Shown here: piece after piece, positions 10,314-23,570 of the stretch
Numbering within the stretch: the stretch's first letter is position 1
How the letters are laid out: each line of letters begins with the position of its first letter
Origin: Micropterix aruncella
Lineage: Eukaryota; Arthropoda; Insecta; Lepidoptera; Micropterigidae
Reading direction: 5' to 3'
NCBI GenBank assembly: GCA_944548615.1
Contig: OX155952.1
Span: 1,887,001 to 1,951,000, forward strand
Length of the DNA: 64,000 nucleotides
Translations under genes and position numbers: made by a program
The notes under the pieces: generated by a model
Seen by the model: the letters and a program-made list of their open reading frames with translations, nothing else
What the model was told of the DNA's origin: nothing
Database searches by the model: none

Positions 10314-11776
10314 GGTGACATGATACATGGGAGCGACCACATCTGAAGAATTATAGTTTTGAGTGTTTTGAAAAATATAAGAAATAATGTAAAAAAGTTT
10401 CTAAGTGAATCCCTCGATAAAGAACCAATTTAAAATTTGGACTAAAAAAAAATTCTCATTGCCTTGGACATTAGGGCTTTAAACTAACTTTCAGGCGCGA
10501 TTACTCCTACAATATAAGCGGTGAGTGTGTTTTATTATAATTTCATTATATTGACTGGTTAATTCTCTAGGGCAGCGCTTAGCCTTTTTTTATTTAGGCC
10601 CTAAATTAATTACAAATAATTAAAACGTGAGAGCGCTCTGAGAGTAGGTAAGGCTAAATATGCTTTGTCATTAACACCCTTATACCAGCACTGCGTAAAG
10701 ATAGTTCTGCTAGCTCTGTGCAAGATTCTGTGCTAGCGTTGCGATAGAACATTTAGTATGCGCCTGATCGCGATCGGACGCTTGACGCTTCGTCAACGCT
10801 GGATTTTTATTGCTCAAACAATACAAAACTGACCCCGCCTATTTTTTCGCGTGTATAGTCGACGAAATACTATTTGACAAAAGTGTCGTTAGCACATTGG
10901 TACCTTTTTCACAACGATCGAGACCTTTTTCACACCTATCATCGAATGTCTAATGGCATGATATGGTTAGTCTAAAACGCATTGATCGCTTAATAATATT
11001 AATTATTTATACGTATCAATTTTCAATCAAAAACACTAATAATAACATTTTCTTCCGAATCTTTCAATGACAGCTGAATAAGCAATATAATTAATTTAGG
11101 AAAAATCTTTATTGTAGTAAAAAGTAACAAAATTATTTGTCAAAATTTACTTATAAAAAATGAAGGCATTTACTGAATTGATAATAATAATGCGAATGCA
11201 ATGATCATTAACTTGGTAAGTAGCTAAACGATTAGGAATATTATTTCGTGAAACCCTAACAGTTTGATTTCGAAATTATTAGTAATTAGTGTGTATTTTA
11301 ATATCTCTGCATGAATTAGACATTTTACAATTATTGTTATAATTGTGAAATCGAAATCGGTAATCACCGAGTTTAACATGGTAAGTAGCTAACCGATTAA
11401 GACTATTAATTAGAATAACAGTAACAGTTCGATTTCGAAATCATCAGTATTTAGTGCGTATTTTAATATACCTGTCTGAAATACACATTTTAAAATTATT
11501 GTTAGGTACCTACCTATACTGCAATATTTACTCTGATCGTTGGTGGTATAAAGTTCAAGATGTTATGATCGAACCCGGTGCAGCGGTCAGTTTGTGCCTT
11601 TAAAGCGTTTGTTAAAGTGTTCCAGGCAGGTAGAATCGATCTCCATAGTAAAATAAACGGTTACAACTTGTTGGGAATCACTGTTTATTTTATGACATTT
11701 TAACGACACTTTTGGCAAATAATATTTCGTAGACTATACGCCTATTTCGGATATTTTTCTGAGGTCTCATGTCGCC
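10314..11776. mobile_element. TTAA-target element, long copy with nested insert
   Basis: The left end is TTAA|GGTGACATGATAC at 10310. The right end is CTCATGTCGCC|CTAA at 11776, with one changed base in the TTAA. A 587-bp relative lies inverted at 16069-16655, and the two share about 540 bp of interior sequence. The extra length here comes from a second inverted-repeat element at 10853-11739. No transposase is present. Confidence 0.75.
10853..11739. mobile_element. nested inverted-repeat element
   Basis: GTATAGTCGACGAAATACT at 10853 is matched in reverse complement by the sequence ending at 11739 (ATTTCGTAGACTATAC). The arms are about 42 bp and extend to GTGTCGTTA. The element interrupts the larger TTAA element, because the flanks on both sides align with the uninterrupted copy at 16 kb. 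Its interior has an imperfect duplication (11205-11350 and 11384-11505) around TAAGTAGCTAA and GATTTCGAAAT. There is no coding frame. Confidence 0.65.
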
Positions 11777-12119
11777 CTAAAGGGCCGTGATGAGCCGCCA
11801 GCGCTGGACGAGGGCGAAAGGTGTGAATCGCGACCGCAGCCCCTCAGTTAGTGACACCTGCGGCGCGAGCGCGTGTCGCGTAGCGCAGCCTGTCGGAATC
11901 GCCGCGGCGCCGCGCCGTCGCGGTAAAAAGCTCCGGCGCTTCCGGCTGCGCAGTAATCGATTCATCGTCGCCGCGCGCCGGATTAATCGGGGCGAAAACT
12001 TCCCGCGCGATCTTTTATTCATCGCACCTACCGCCGCGACTGCACAGCGGCTCCGTTCCACTGGCTAGAACAATGGTGGCCACAATGGTTAATACTTTTA
12101 TACGTAAGAACGATCTAAA
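11777..12119. other. GC-rich spacer, no gene seen
   Basis: This CpG-rich stretch has overlapping arginine-rich open frames on both strands (11777-12068), the usual result of GC-rich non-coding DNA. No domain is visible. Confidence 0.5.
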
Positions 12120-12670
12120 GCAGTGAGTGATTCCCAGTAGTCCAAAACCAGTCAACACCCATCCGGCAGCCTCCACGCAAAATTGCGAGCCCGAGTAAGG
12201 ACCCTGGCCTGCGAGCCAGTTCGTCTAGGAATCGTCTTTCGGGCGCTCCTGAAAAGTTTGCGCACCGTGCGGCTTCAGCTAATCGAATGTGCGTATAGAG
12301 CGGGGGCGGTCGATTACCTTTCGGCTACCCGATACCGGGTGAACAGCCGTGCGAAGGATGCCGTGGTCCGCGCTAGATTCGGTAGACACCGAATCCCCAC
12401 TACACAAGGGAGACGACCGCGCAAGCGACTTTGAACCTGTAACCAGTCGGGAGGCCGGAGAAATCTGGCCATAACTGGTAGCGAGGTCGCTGGGTTGACA
12501 ACCCGGTGCCGGGCGGTAATGGTTGGTCTCTCGCGGGCTAGTCGGCAGAGCTAGATAGTGGATTGTCATTGTCTAAGTCTTCTACGCTCATCCCACGGCT
12601 GAAAGAACGATCACATATCGTTATACCAGCCTGGGGTGACGGGTTCCCCCGTTGTAGTCGACACCGCCCA
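12120..12670 (+). repeat. GC-rich 14-bp-TSD repeat, copy 2
   Basis: A nearly full copy in the same orientation as copy 1, from CCAAAACCAGTCAACACCCA to GTTGTAGTCGACACC. It is more diverged than the copies at 20 and 32 kb. Frames on both strands are not shared with the other copies. Confidence 0.85.
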
Positions 12671-13307
12671 ACTGGTCCAAAATGGTCCCCCAGTATTCGA
12701 TTGTGGAGATTCCAGATATCGATTTCGAATTGCAAGAGGTCCATGTTAGCGGGGGAAAAAATCGAAGTGCACGAGATGTACATGGGGGTCCGGTCCACGT
12801 TAGCGGACCTAGGAAAGGCCTATCTAGGCCCTTATATATCGACGCCACCAATATTAAATTTGTGCCTAGTAAGGTGGTTTCGGTTGCACTTTACTATGCA
12901 CATTAAAAAAAAACATTTACTTTAAATTTATGGGCTCAGACAGATGTGTAACTAAATTTGGAACCATATAACGATATTTTTCTGGATCGTAAATTCCTTT
13001 TCCTTTGTGCTCTTGCCTTTGCATTTGAATGTGTATGAAAGTAATAATTAAATAAATTAAATAAATCATGATTCTATGGTCTAATTTTTTGGAGTATTCA
13101 AAGTATATCGTACGTACAGGTGCGAAAATGTCTTAATCGACGGTGAGGAACCATGTGATCGGTCTAGAAGTGGTTCTCAACCCGCATATGTCCGCGGACC
13201 ACTCAGCCAGAAAGTGAATTACCACGGACCACCCATTACATTATTACATACATCTTATCAGTTGTAACCAAATTCAAAGGTGAATAAATAGCTGGAGCTT
13301 TAATGAG
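12671..13307. other. no gene seen; small shared motif
   Basis: At about 12735-12800 a segment with GTGCACGAGATG and GGGGGTCC resembles part of the hAT-like element at 45216-45829, so it may be a fragment of that family. The rest shows nothing recognisable. Confidence 0.45.
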
Positions 13308-13669
13308 CAGGCAGAACATTGTTGAATTTAGTCATAGTCATAGTCATAGTCATATTTTAATAATTCCAAAAAGTACATACTGTGGAATACGTCATTTTAC
13401 ATTTTCTACAAGTTATTACAACTTCATTAAGTGTACATATATGTAAAGGCAAGGCCCCATCGGATCAATTATAAAAATTTAATCCTACATTCAAATAACA
13501 AAAAAGATGTAAACAAAATTTTTAAATAATCTATCAATAAGTTTTCAAAAATAGTCAATCATTTTTTTTTAAATAATCAGTTATTAAACAATAAGTTTTA
13601 CAATAAATTCAACACTACGGTGACAAAATACAGAACAAAATTTGATACAAGATAAATTATTTTTTTTAA

Positions 13670-14906
<1,237 letters not shown>

Positions 14907-14928
14907 CAGGCAGAACACTGTTGAATTT

Positions 14929-15344
14929 CCATCTATGTATTATAGTATGTGTTAGGTAATGGACGGAGTGCTATTAGTGACAACTTGTGTTACATTGTAA
15001 CATTCTCTACTCGGCGCGTAGTTGAACAGCGACGCTGATAAGAGCATCGCGTGTACGTCGAAATGTCGATATGGCGCCTACGAGCGCCCCTCCCCCCTCC
15101 GCCACTGATAACGGTGCTCAATGAATGGAGTCTGTGGCGTTTACCGGAAAATACGTCCGCGCCGCGTCATGTCGCCGTGTTTACGACTCCGTACGGAAGA
15201 ACAAACGTACGCGCTCTCGTAACATAGGTAAGAGGGGCATTCAAATATATGCGATATCTTTACATTAAAATTGACGAATTTACCGCTTTTGGACGTGTCA
15301 GAATATACTATAGATATATACAAATTACTGCAAGTAATGGGTAG
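14929..15344. other. no gene seen
   Basis: The stretch is GC-rich around 15020-15230. A frame from ATG 15125 ends at a good donor-like site (ATAG|GTAAGAGG at about 15227), but the peptide shows no recognisable domain and no downstream exon was found. Confidence 0.4.
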
Positions 15345-15992
15345 TCTATACTAATATTATAAAGAGGTTAAGTTTGTGAGGTTGTAGGAAGTAATCTCTG
15401 GATCTACTGAACCGATTTTGAAAATTCTTTTACCAATAGAAAGCAACGTTATTTGTGAGTGTCATAGAATATATATTAATCCGAAAAATGAAAAGACTTT
15501 TTCGTGGTAGTCGGATTTGCAATGTAAGTCAGAGAAAAAAAGGTCGAACGAAAATGTTTCTAACTAACGCTGCCTTAACGATGAGAGATATATGAGTTAT
15601 GGAGAAAAGTTGTAGAGCTTGATAATGCCTACAAAATAGTCAGCGACAGCATATTAACTTTTATATTCAAGTCACAAAAAGTAAATTTAAATCGTTAAGA
15701 CATGTTTATTGGTCATATTATCAACAAAATTATGAATTCATATCAAAATAAGTAAATTTATCGTCTCAAGTGTTTAAAACAAAAGACTTTTCCCTTTTAC
15801 TGAATATAATTTCCATTTTACTGCATAAATGATTAAAGAGATAAGACACTCACAAATAAGACACTCACTAGAAGACACTCACAAATAACGGTAATATAGT
15901 CAAATTGGCATGCAAATACATACATTCATATGCAGTAAAAATATAACCCTTCTTTTGGCAGTCAGGAAATAAATAATAGGACTCAGTACTAA
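15345..15992 (+). mobile_element. Helitron-like element, 3' end missing
   Basis: It begins TCTATACTAATATTATAAAG, the 5' terminus known for short lepidopteran Helitrons. The body matches the minus-strand copies at 46753-47204 and 53610-54415 (GCATGCAAATACATAC, CTTCTTTTGGCAGTCAGGAA). The last 100 bases or so with the terminal hairpin and CTAG are absent, and similarity ends near 15992. Confidence 0.8.
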
Positions 15993-16068
15993 ACGAAAAA
16001 CACCGCTTGCATTTAGGTCAGTCCCCAACTGTACGTTCGTATAGGTAGGGCGGTTAAAGACAAATTAA

Positions 16069-16655
16069 GGCGACATGAGACCTCAGAAAAATATCGCTAA
16101 TGGGCGGTCACGCGAAGAAATAGCCGTGGTCAATTTTGTAGGGTTTGACTATTAAAAATCCAGCGTGCCTGACGAAGCGTCAGGCACGATCCTACGTCCG
16201 CTCGCGCCGGCGTCCGGGCGCATACTAAATTTTCTATTGCAGATCACATCATCTCTTATCTTTGCTTAGTGGTGGTATAAGGGTGTTAATGGCAAAGCAT
16301 TTTTAGCGTTACTCTAAAAGCGCTCTCACGTTTTAATTAATTTTAATTAATTTAGGGTTTAAATAAAAAATATGGCTAAGCGCGACGCTAGAGAATTAAC
16401 CAGTCAATATAATGAAATTAAAATAAAATGCAATCACCGCTTACATTGTAGGAGTAATCGCGCCTGAAAGTTTTCGAAATCAGTTTAAAGCCTTAATGTT
16501 CAAGGCAATGAGCAACTTGTTTTAGTCCAAATTGTAAATTGGTTCCTTATCGAGGGATTCGCTTAGAAACCTTTCCAAATTGATGCTTATATTTTTCAAA
16601 AAATTCATAAAATTAAAATTCTACAGTTATGGTCGTTCCCAGGTATCATGTCACC
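16069..16655. mobile_element. TTAA-flanked non-autonomous element, 587 bp
   Basis: TTAA at 16065-16068 and 16656-16659 flanks ends GGCGACATGA and TCATGTCACC, which are inverted repeats. A hairpin (GTGCCTGACGAAGCGTCAGGCAC) lies inside at about 16163-16186. It is related in inverted orientation to 10314-11776. The TTAA target suggests piggyBac-type mobilisation; no transposase is present. Confidence 0.85.
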
Positions 16656-16659
16656 TTAA

Positions 16660-17189
16660 GGGTTAAGGGGAATAATGATCAACATCAAATTTTTGGTAAT
16701 GAAATTTTTAAACCTTTGTAATCGAGCGGCACCTCTACGGCGCCCGGGCAGGTTGGTTATTACGTCCACTAGAGCGGTCCGCTACGGCGGCCGAATGCGT
16801 CCACTCGCGCCACACCGCTATGGCGCCTGAGTAAATTGTACCTTGATATGTTTGAGTATAAAATTATTTCAAAGTACATACCTGTAAAACACTTACCTAA
16901 TATAGACGAAATTATCTCGAGTTGCTGGTTTGCCCGCGTCAAAAAGGACTCGAGTGTAAAGGGTTAAAATTTACAAGGGTTTTGAGTGAGAAAAAAATAT
17001 ATTTTGTCTATAAACCAAAGATATTTGAGTTTCTAAAAAACATAAATTTCACTTAAATTAAACCTCAGAAAAAAAGCGAAAACTATAATATAAAAATAAT
17101 ATAATAACATGAATATTTGAGTTTCTAAAAAATAAATTTTACTTCAATTATACACCAGAAAAAAGCGAAAACGTGGAAAATAACCGGGC
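16660..17189. other. no gene seen
   Basis: It contains two near-copies of a short segment (TTTGAGTTTCTAAAAAA, about 17024 and 17115) and otherwise nothing recognisable. Confidence 0.45.
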
Positions 17190-17465
17190 GCCGCGGTCCG
17201 CAATAAATTAGAACTGAATTACCGCCAACTCCGCTAAATCTATAACGTTAAAACTGGACAACGCTAAATCCGGGCAAATCTGGAGTGAGGGCGTGAGGTC
17301 GGCCTGCTGGTTTCACTTCTCAGTGCCTGGCGGCAAGGCGTTGGACGCTCACGGGTTTGTTGGAGGAGATAGGAAAGTGGACTGTCCTTGTCCGTCCGTT
17401 CACTCATGTTGTCGTTAAAACTCCAAGGCGTGACGGGTTCGCCCGTTGTGTTGACACCCCCAGAT
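17190..17465 (+). repeat. GC-rich 14-bp-TSD repeat, copy 3 (truncated)
   Basis: The copy starts in mid-element (CGGTCCGCAATAAATTAG) and keeps the end with GACGGGTTCGCCCGTTGT. As in copy 1, the upstream half is missing and the GACAAC-type end is retained. Confidence 0.8.
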
Positions 17466-17533
17466 GCAAAAGGCGCTGGTTCTTGTGATATTTCCAAAGA
17501 CACACACAAGAATAGACCACGCGACCATCCTCA

Positions 17534-17702
17534 GCGAAATCGATAGAGGAATAGAAAGAGAAGGCTGCATATGGGCCCCCTTTATCCTTGTTTAGTCACG
17601 TATGTCGGGGCACACGTAAATATATCAAATATATGTGTGTGACGCGTCTAGACAAGGATAGATGGGGTCCATATGCAGATATCTCTTTCTATTTCGCTAT
17701 CG
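17534..17702. repeat. foldback element, about 60-bp arms
   Basis: The left arm GCGAAATCGATAGAGGAATA and its continuation GCATATGGGCCCC pair with the right arm GGGGTCCATATGC and TTTCTATTTCGCTATCGC. The loop is about 40 bp. It resembles a MITE. Confidence 0.8.
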
Positions 17703-18289
17703 CATTCACTCACAGTCCACCTTCGTACTTCCGCGGTTTAACCTAGTATGCTATGGATATTTCTGTCGATAGTCAGGGGTGTACTTGTGTCAATACCGCG
17801 TATGTAGCTTCACTAGCTCCGCTACACAAACTAGCTAACTTTGTTAGCTGAACTACATATTATGCGTATCGCTATGCTGCATGTTCAGTCCTATTACCGG
17901 TTGATATTCGAGATTGAAAATTTAATTAGTGTAATGGAAGTCGACCTACAGGAAAAATACGCGAATGCAAATTAAACATTAATTGAAACGATTCGTTTAG
18001 GTAATTTTCCTCTGCCGAAGGAAAATAAACAGAATTTTATAAATATTCCAAATGAAAGTTTTTGTTTCCAGCAGCGGCGCGGATATTAAATATAATCTCT
18101 TGTTCGTAAGCCTAAATGCGCGTGTTCGTAGTACAGGCTGATTCAACTTGATTTAAATGTAGGTAAATTGCAAATGGTGTTGTGTGGGTACGAGTAAATT
18201 ACAAAATTTGTTGAGTACAGTTATCTTCTGATGTTATTCCTTCCTTTCTTGTATAGTTTTTCCTTATCCTTTGCCGGTTCTTCAGATTA
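17703..18289. other. no gene seen
   Basis: At 17893-17935 a short stretch (TACCGGTTGATATTCGAG, TTAATTAGTGTAAT) resembles sequence just upstream of the Harbinger-like remnant at 9570-9615, so it may be a piece of the same element. Confidence 0.4.
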
Positions 18290-18486
18290 TTTATTTATTT
18301 ATTTCATTTCATAAGCAAATGAACATAACAGTAACAGCACACTTAATATCATCATTAAAAGTCTGCCTTAGAACAGGCCTAGGCCTAGTTAGGCGACTGT
18401 GTCAATCATAAAAATAATGTCGCATCAATTTCTTGCTAACATCTTAATCAAATATGACATTAACTTTTTACTAGATGTGTTACTAC

Positions 18487-18517
<31 letters not shown>

Positions 18518-18525
18518 ATACCAAT
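18290..18525 (+). mobile_element. LINE 3' end with (AAAT)n tail
   Basis: AGGCCTAGGCCTAGTTAGGC and an (AAAT)n run at 18487-18522 match, in the same relation, the 3' end of the minus-strand LINE at 22900-23570. No coding part is recognisable. Confidence 0.6.
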
Positions 18526-18689
18526 CCGTTGAGATGCAATATAAACATAAATATTAAAAAAGAATTATTGTAAGTACATATATACACATACATAGCACGT
18601 TTAAATAAGCATTAAATACAAATACAGACATTAAGATTAGAAAAACTAATTTACAGAAAACATAAAGAATAAAAACAATTGATCTTACT

Positions 18690-19600
18690 TTACATTACAT
18701 TTACGTCGAGTCCAATTGACGGCTAAAAACCGCTCTTGGACGTGTCAAAATATTTGTGATTGTGTCATTACTACTCTAACCTTTACTTAACATGCATAGG
18801 ATGTCAAGAATTTAGCTACTAGATTGAAGAAAAAATAGTTTTTAAGAAACTTTGAAACCTACTAAAAGTTATTCATCGTAAAATCTTATTACAAAACCAA
18901 TTAAAGGCTTCTTAATTATAATAGTTAATAATTATAATGGGTACCTACTAAAAGCCGCTCAATACAATAAATAATATAGTCAGTAAAAAGTTGAATAATG
19001 AAAGCAGTAGCCTAATAATTGAAGTAGTCAATAATTTGAAAAGATACCTACTAAAAACTGTTCATAGTAACATCCAAAGTAGACAGTAAAGTGTTAAATA
19101 ATCGAACTAAAGCTAAATCATACATCTATAAACGAAAAGTACAAATATCATCTATGATATTATATACAAATAAATATTGCAAGTACCTGAAAGCTTAAAT
19201 GGTGTATGTTTTACCGATGTGGTTTTAGATAGTACGAGCCCAACTGTGGAGAAGTGAAGGTTAATATGATGTGCTAATTTTTCAGGGTATTTATTAGAAA
19301 TAACCTCACCTCTGGTTTTTATTTATCTAATTTCAGATTGTTTTTTGCGGACCGTTCCCGTTACCTCATTAATGACTCCCATGTTTTTTTGCGTCACCTT
19401 TTACCTCTTCTATTTTTCCTATAATATCTTTTTTTAGTAGCTTTAATAATAATTTTTCATACATTTCTATATCTTTTGTATTGTACTTGAAGCGCCAGAT
19501 TTTGGGAGTTTTTTTCTCAAAGCTGCATGTAATGTATCCCTGTTATGCAAGCATCTCAAAAGACCATCACTTATCTACGGTTTTAGCTTCTTACACCTAT
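18690..19600 (-). pseudogene. LINE fragment with internal deletion
   Basis: The minus-strand 3' end at 18690-18760 (GGACGTGTC, TACATTACATT) matches the 3' UTR of the plus-strand LINEs at 21.6 and 25.0 kb. Upstream at 19480-19190 the minus strand reads INEVTGTVRKKQSEI, one stop, then EKLAHHINLHFSTVG. This is the usual linker between endonuclease and reverse transcriptase (Ile-Asn-Glu ... Phe-Ser-Thr-Val-Gly). At 19600-19480 it reads ATKKRYYRKN. The whole polymerase part between is gone. Confidence 0.65.
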
Positions 19601-19699
19601 CTGGCTGTTTGAATAGCTTCTTTGTAGAGTTATGTGAAATAATCTCGGTCATTGTATTAGTGAAAATATTAGAGGCAGAGTAAACATTTGTCGCATTAT

Positions 19700-20840
19700 A
19701 TACTTGGCTCCAATCAGTATCTCTTATTCCGTATCGGTTACCGTATCGGTTATTACGAAAATAACAGTATACTGTAGCTTCAACATGATTCATGTTCCGA
19801 CTTACGACCTTACGTGTGAAATGACATGCTGTCATGTTAAAAGCAAGAACTCGAGATCGCGACGTAATTACGTTTTTTTGGGACATCGTTTCGGAAAGAG
19901 GCGGCAATATTTAAATGTTGAAACACCATTCTAGGTTGTTGCGAGCTACGTAATACGGATATGTCTACAAATAACGCTGATTTATCCGTAAATTAGTATG
20001 CACTCGTAAGACCGTTAAAATATGACTTCATTGCGGCAACTAGAGTTGTCGACTACAGCGGGCGAGCCCGTCACCTCAGAAAGTTTAGTCGTTCTATCTC
20101 CCTGGAGTGAGTGCAGAAGACTTAGGACAAAAACAGCCACAAACCCGTAAGAGGCCAACGCCTTAACCGCGAGATAGCCAGGAGTGTCACCCAGCGGGCT
20201 TACACTCACGCCCTCTCGATTGGTTACGAAGCCGAGGTCGCTTGCGCGGTCTTCTCCCTTACGAAGCGGTGAAACGGTGTACACCGAATCTATCGCGGAC
20301 CACAGCGTCCTTTGCCCGGCTGTTCACCCAGGATCGGGTAGCCGATGGTCGTTTCAAGAGCAGTCGCCGTAAGGTCCGCAACCACCCCCGCTCTATAGGA
20401 AACAGTCATGCTTCCAGACTCCCCCGACTGTTAGTCAGAGTGCGCAATCAATTGGCTTATGCCGCACGGTGAGCAGACCGTCCAGGAGCGCCAGAAGGTT
20501 GATTCCCAGGGGAAACTAACCATAAGGCCAGAGTCCTACCCAGGCTCGCACTTCATGCGTGGAGGCCGTCGGATAGGTGTTGACCCGTGAGTGTGACCAA
20601 CCCTGAACATAATGGGTCTTCGTGGCCAACTCAGCAAGGGCCCATTAACCCCCACTTCATTGCGGCAGTATACATTGCCATTCTGTACGTATAATTGCTA
20701 CAATACAGTGCGTAGGGTTCTACAACGAACCGCGACATGGTAAATACCGTCACGCCAACAACGTTACGCGTCATGGAACCGCAGTCTATGTTATATAAGT
20801 AATCCCTGTTGAAACATGCTTATTAACGTGTATTACAGTT
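19700..20840. mobile_element. CACYGAG-type MITE pieces split by GC-rich repeat
   Basis: About 19735-19860 (ACAGTATACTGTAGCTTCAA) and 20745-20840 (GTCACGCCAACAACGTTACG) match consecutive parts of the MITE at 36294-36728. A GC-rich repeat copy (20039-20653) lies between them, with other unrelated sequence. Confidence 0.55.
20039..20653 (-). mobile_element. GC-rich 14-bp-TSD repeat, copy 4, with perfect TSD
   Basis: The 14-bp sequence ACTTCATTGCGGCA stands at 20025-20038 and again at 20654-20667, directly outside a 615-bp copy. The copy begins ACTAGAGTTGTCGAC and ends GGGCCCATTAACCCCC on the plus strand. It has no terminal inverted repeats, no poly(A) and no simple-repeat tail. The boundary therefore defines both ends of the family. 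Confidence 0.95.
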
Positions 20841-20880
20841 CGGCTTATAGGATAAAAGGTGTTCCTCTCGCGCAGGTGCC

Positions 20881-21600
20881 GCGTAAAAGGATTTTAAAAG
20901 AGCAGAGTTCCCATATTAGCAGCCTTTTATTTTAAAAAAAATGAATGAATATTTAATAAAAAATGTGTAATGAAGTAGATTCTGTGAATACCGCCAAACT
21001 CGGTCACTTTTTATAGCCTCCACATGGAATTTTTTTAGCTCGTGTTATCTCGAGAGAATACCGGCAACGGATGAATCGCAACGTCGGCTAATTGGAATAT
21101 TATTATAATCTTGGATCAAGGTACACATTTTTGTTTTTTTTAGAAGCTCTGTGCGTATGTGCGGGCATGTATTTATATCGTCATTTGCGTGAAGGAATCA
21201 TAAATAAAGACCACAGAATCTACTGATTTTACGTCTTTTATTTGTCGGAATCTACGTCTAAGCAAGACGACTCGACATACTTTTTTTCGTAACATACCTT
21301 TCCATAACATTCATGATTGTATTCGATGTCGTAAGTACCTACATATATTTTTTCAAGTTTATTTTTCCTATCTGAAATTACTTTTTGCGTTTCTTCCACA
21401 AAATGGTACGCAGCCCTTATTTCCAAAAATTATTTCACAGCATTTATTTTGTTTTTAATTTGTTTTCAAATTCGAATCTCGTTATAACATGTTGAACGTC
21501 AAAAGACAATTATAGTTAGTACATTATATATTTGTATCCGGTAGATTCTACGAGTTCCTTAACTGAAAAGAACCGCCAAAAAAAACAGTGTTCATTTTGT
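20881..21600. other. no gene seen
   Basis: AT-rich unique-looking sequence. The minus-strand frame at 21238-21426 is short, with no domain. Confidence 0.5.
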
Positions 21601-21612
21601 TTTGGTACTATT

Positions 21613-22352
21613 AATGCTGCAACCAGTAAAAGAATCTTTCTTTTGCAAAAGAGAGCACTGCGCAGCATGTATCAGGTAACGACTAGGACCTCATGCAAAG
21701 AATATTTCAGCAAGGCAAGGGTAATGACTATGTATTCTGCGTTCATATACCAGTGTTTAATGTATGCTAGACAGCACCTCGCAGAAACTGCAATTAATGC
21801 AGACATTCACTCGCATCATACCCGCGGTAGCTCCCTTTTATGCGTACCCCGAATACGACTGGCAAAAGTACAGAAAAGCTACTTGTACGTTAGCATTAAA
21901 TTCTATAATCTACTCCCTACAAAATTTAAACAGCTGGAGGACATAAAATTTAAAAAAAACCCTTTCTATAATCTGGCCGAATTTGAGGGCCATGATTTTT
22001 CAAATATTGTGCTAATTTAAATTACTTAAAAAAGTAGAGCCTTGTTGTCTGATTATTTTCTATGCCCTTCTATCTGTACTTTTAGTTTAAAATGCATAAC
22101 GTAGATTTAATTTGATTATTTAACATTTTACTGACAATTTGAAAATTACGATAAATAATTTTACTAAATTAGGCTTCTATTTTGATTATTTATATTTATA
22201 GTTTGACAATCTAGTAGTTAATTCTTGACTACCTATGTATGTTCAGTAAAGAGTAGTAACGAAACTTACTACATAACCCAATTATTTTGACACGTCCGAG
22301 AGCGGTCTTTAGCCGTCAAATGGACACGACGAAAATGTAATGTAATGTAATT
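21613..22352 (+). mobile_element. 5'-truncated LINE, C-terminal domain and 3' UTR
   Basis: It starts inside the thumb region (NAATSKRIFLLQKRALRSMY) and encodes the C-terminal domain up to the stop near 22018 (HHTRGSSLLCVPRIRLAKVQ). It then carries a 330-bp 3' UTR with TGACACGTCCGAGAGCGGTC and an (AATGT)n tail. It is about 95 percent identical by eye to 25600-26388, so both are from one recently active CR1-like family. Confidence 0.88.
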
Positions 22353-22899
22353 ATGACTTCAGATGAGTATTTTCGTCCGGATCTAAAACCTTCCGTTGTT
22401 ATGATTGAACCGAGTGCATTGTCCCGTGATTGCATTCCGTGGCATTTAGACGCATTTACGCACTTTACGGTCAAGGGTCGCGTGATATTATTGTAAACAT
22501 AATCACTCGTAGTGACGGAGTCCACTGTAGTTTAATCGACGTCACGGGGCATGTCATCCGACTACAGGTTCCCTTACAAGTGCAAGTGTCAAAGTATGGA
22601 GAAGGTTATTTATATAAGAAACCTTCAAATTATCGTCGACTGTTATCAGAGGTGGAATTATCAGAAAGAAAACTTGATTGGCAAAAGCAATAAATCTGCT
22701 TTATACACAGTAGATAGGGTAGCGCGCCCGAAGCGCTTTGCCAACTAATTGCTCAATGCCATAGCGCATTTTGGCAACCATTCTACGGCGGCGGCGACAT
22801 GCAGGTGGCACTGATATCATTATCCGGCGAAACTAATAGCAACTTATTTGGCCATCTATAATAATATTATTAATTAATGGTTATTTATAAAAGACCATT
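22353..22899. other. no gene seen
   Basis: A short segment near 22395-22450 (TTATGATTGAACCG) resembles 11565-11600. Nothing else is recognisable. Confidence 0.45.
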
Positions 22900-23570
22900 T
22901 TATTTTTTATTTATTTATTTATTAAAGGTAAAGCACAACATATAATTTCCTGCAGCATTACAAAAAAAATGGGTTTAGACCAGTAGCGAAAAATAGAGCA
23001 CACTGCAGTATCTTGGTCACTACGTCAACACCGCCTAACTAGGCCTAGGCCTGTACTAAGGCAGGTGTAGCAGGAAATATTTTGCCTGTGCACATAAAAA
23101 AAATAAAAAAATTAACAACTAAACTTAAAAATTCAACATGTTAAAAAGATAAATTTAATATCAAATTAAAATATCAAGAAGTATTTGAAATTATAATCTT
23201 AACATTATTGAGTAAATAAATAAAAATCGAAATCATAATAATAGTAAATAGATAGATAGATACCTACTCAGTAAAATAAAAAAAAATAAAAAAAAATAAG
23301 AATAAAAATAAAAATTATACTAGATAGTCAAATAGTTTGTGGCTCTTTTCAGGGCCTTCATTTATTAGCCACATGGCTCTGCTTCTTAAAGGAATCTTTA
23401 GCCTGAATTATTTTAATTCCATCTTCTAATAGGTTATATGCCCTGGGGACCCAAAACAGTAAAATACCTTTGACCAAAAGAGGTCATCATTCTAGGAATA
23501 TCTATTTTTTAGCAACGGATCGCCGTGTTGTATGCATTTGTTGTGAAAATGTCCTGTTGCATTTGAATTG
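22900..23570 (-). pseudogene. LINE C-terminal remnant and 3' UTR
   Basis: The tail at 22895-22925 is (AAAT)n on the minus strand, and the 3' UTR at 23030-23065 contains AGGCCTAGGCCT. Minus-strand frames at 23560-23340 give HGDPLLKN and RYFTVLGP, typical of the last domain of CR1/Jockey-like LINEs. At least three frameshifts break it. Confidence 0.6.

Noticed and set aside
11777..12068. Arginine-rich proteins on both strands
   Set aside because: Typical of CpG-rich non-coding sequence; no domain and no splice context.
15125..15230. First-exon candidate ending at ATAG|GTAAGAGG
   Set aside because: The donor is good but the peptide is unremarkable and no downstream exon was found.
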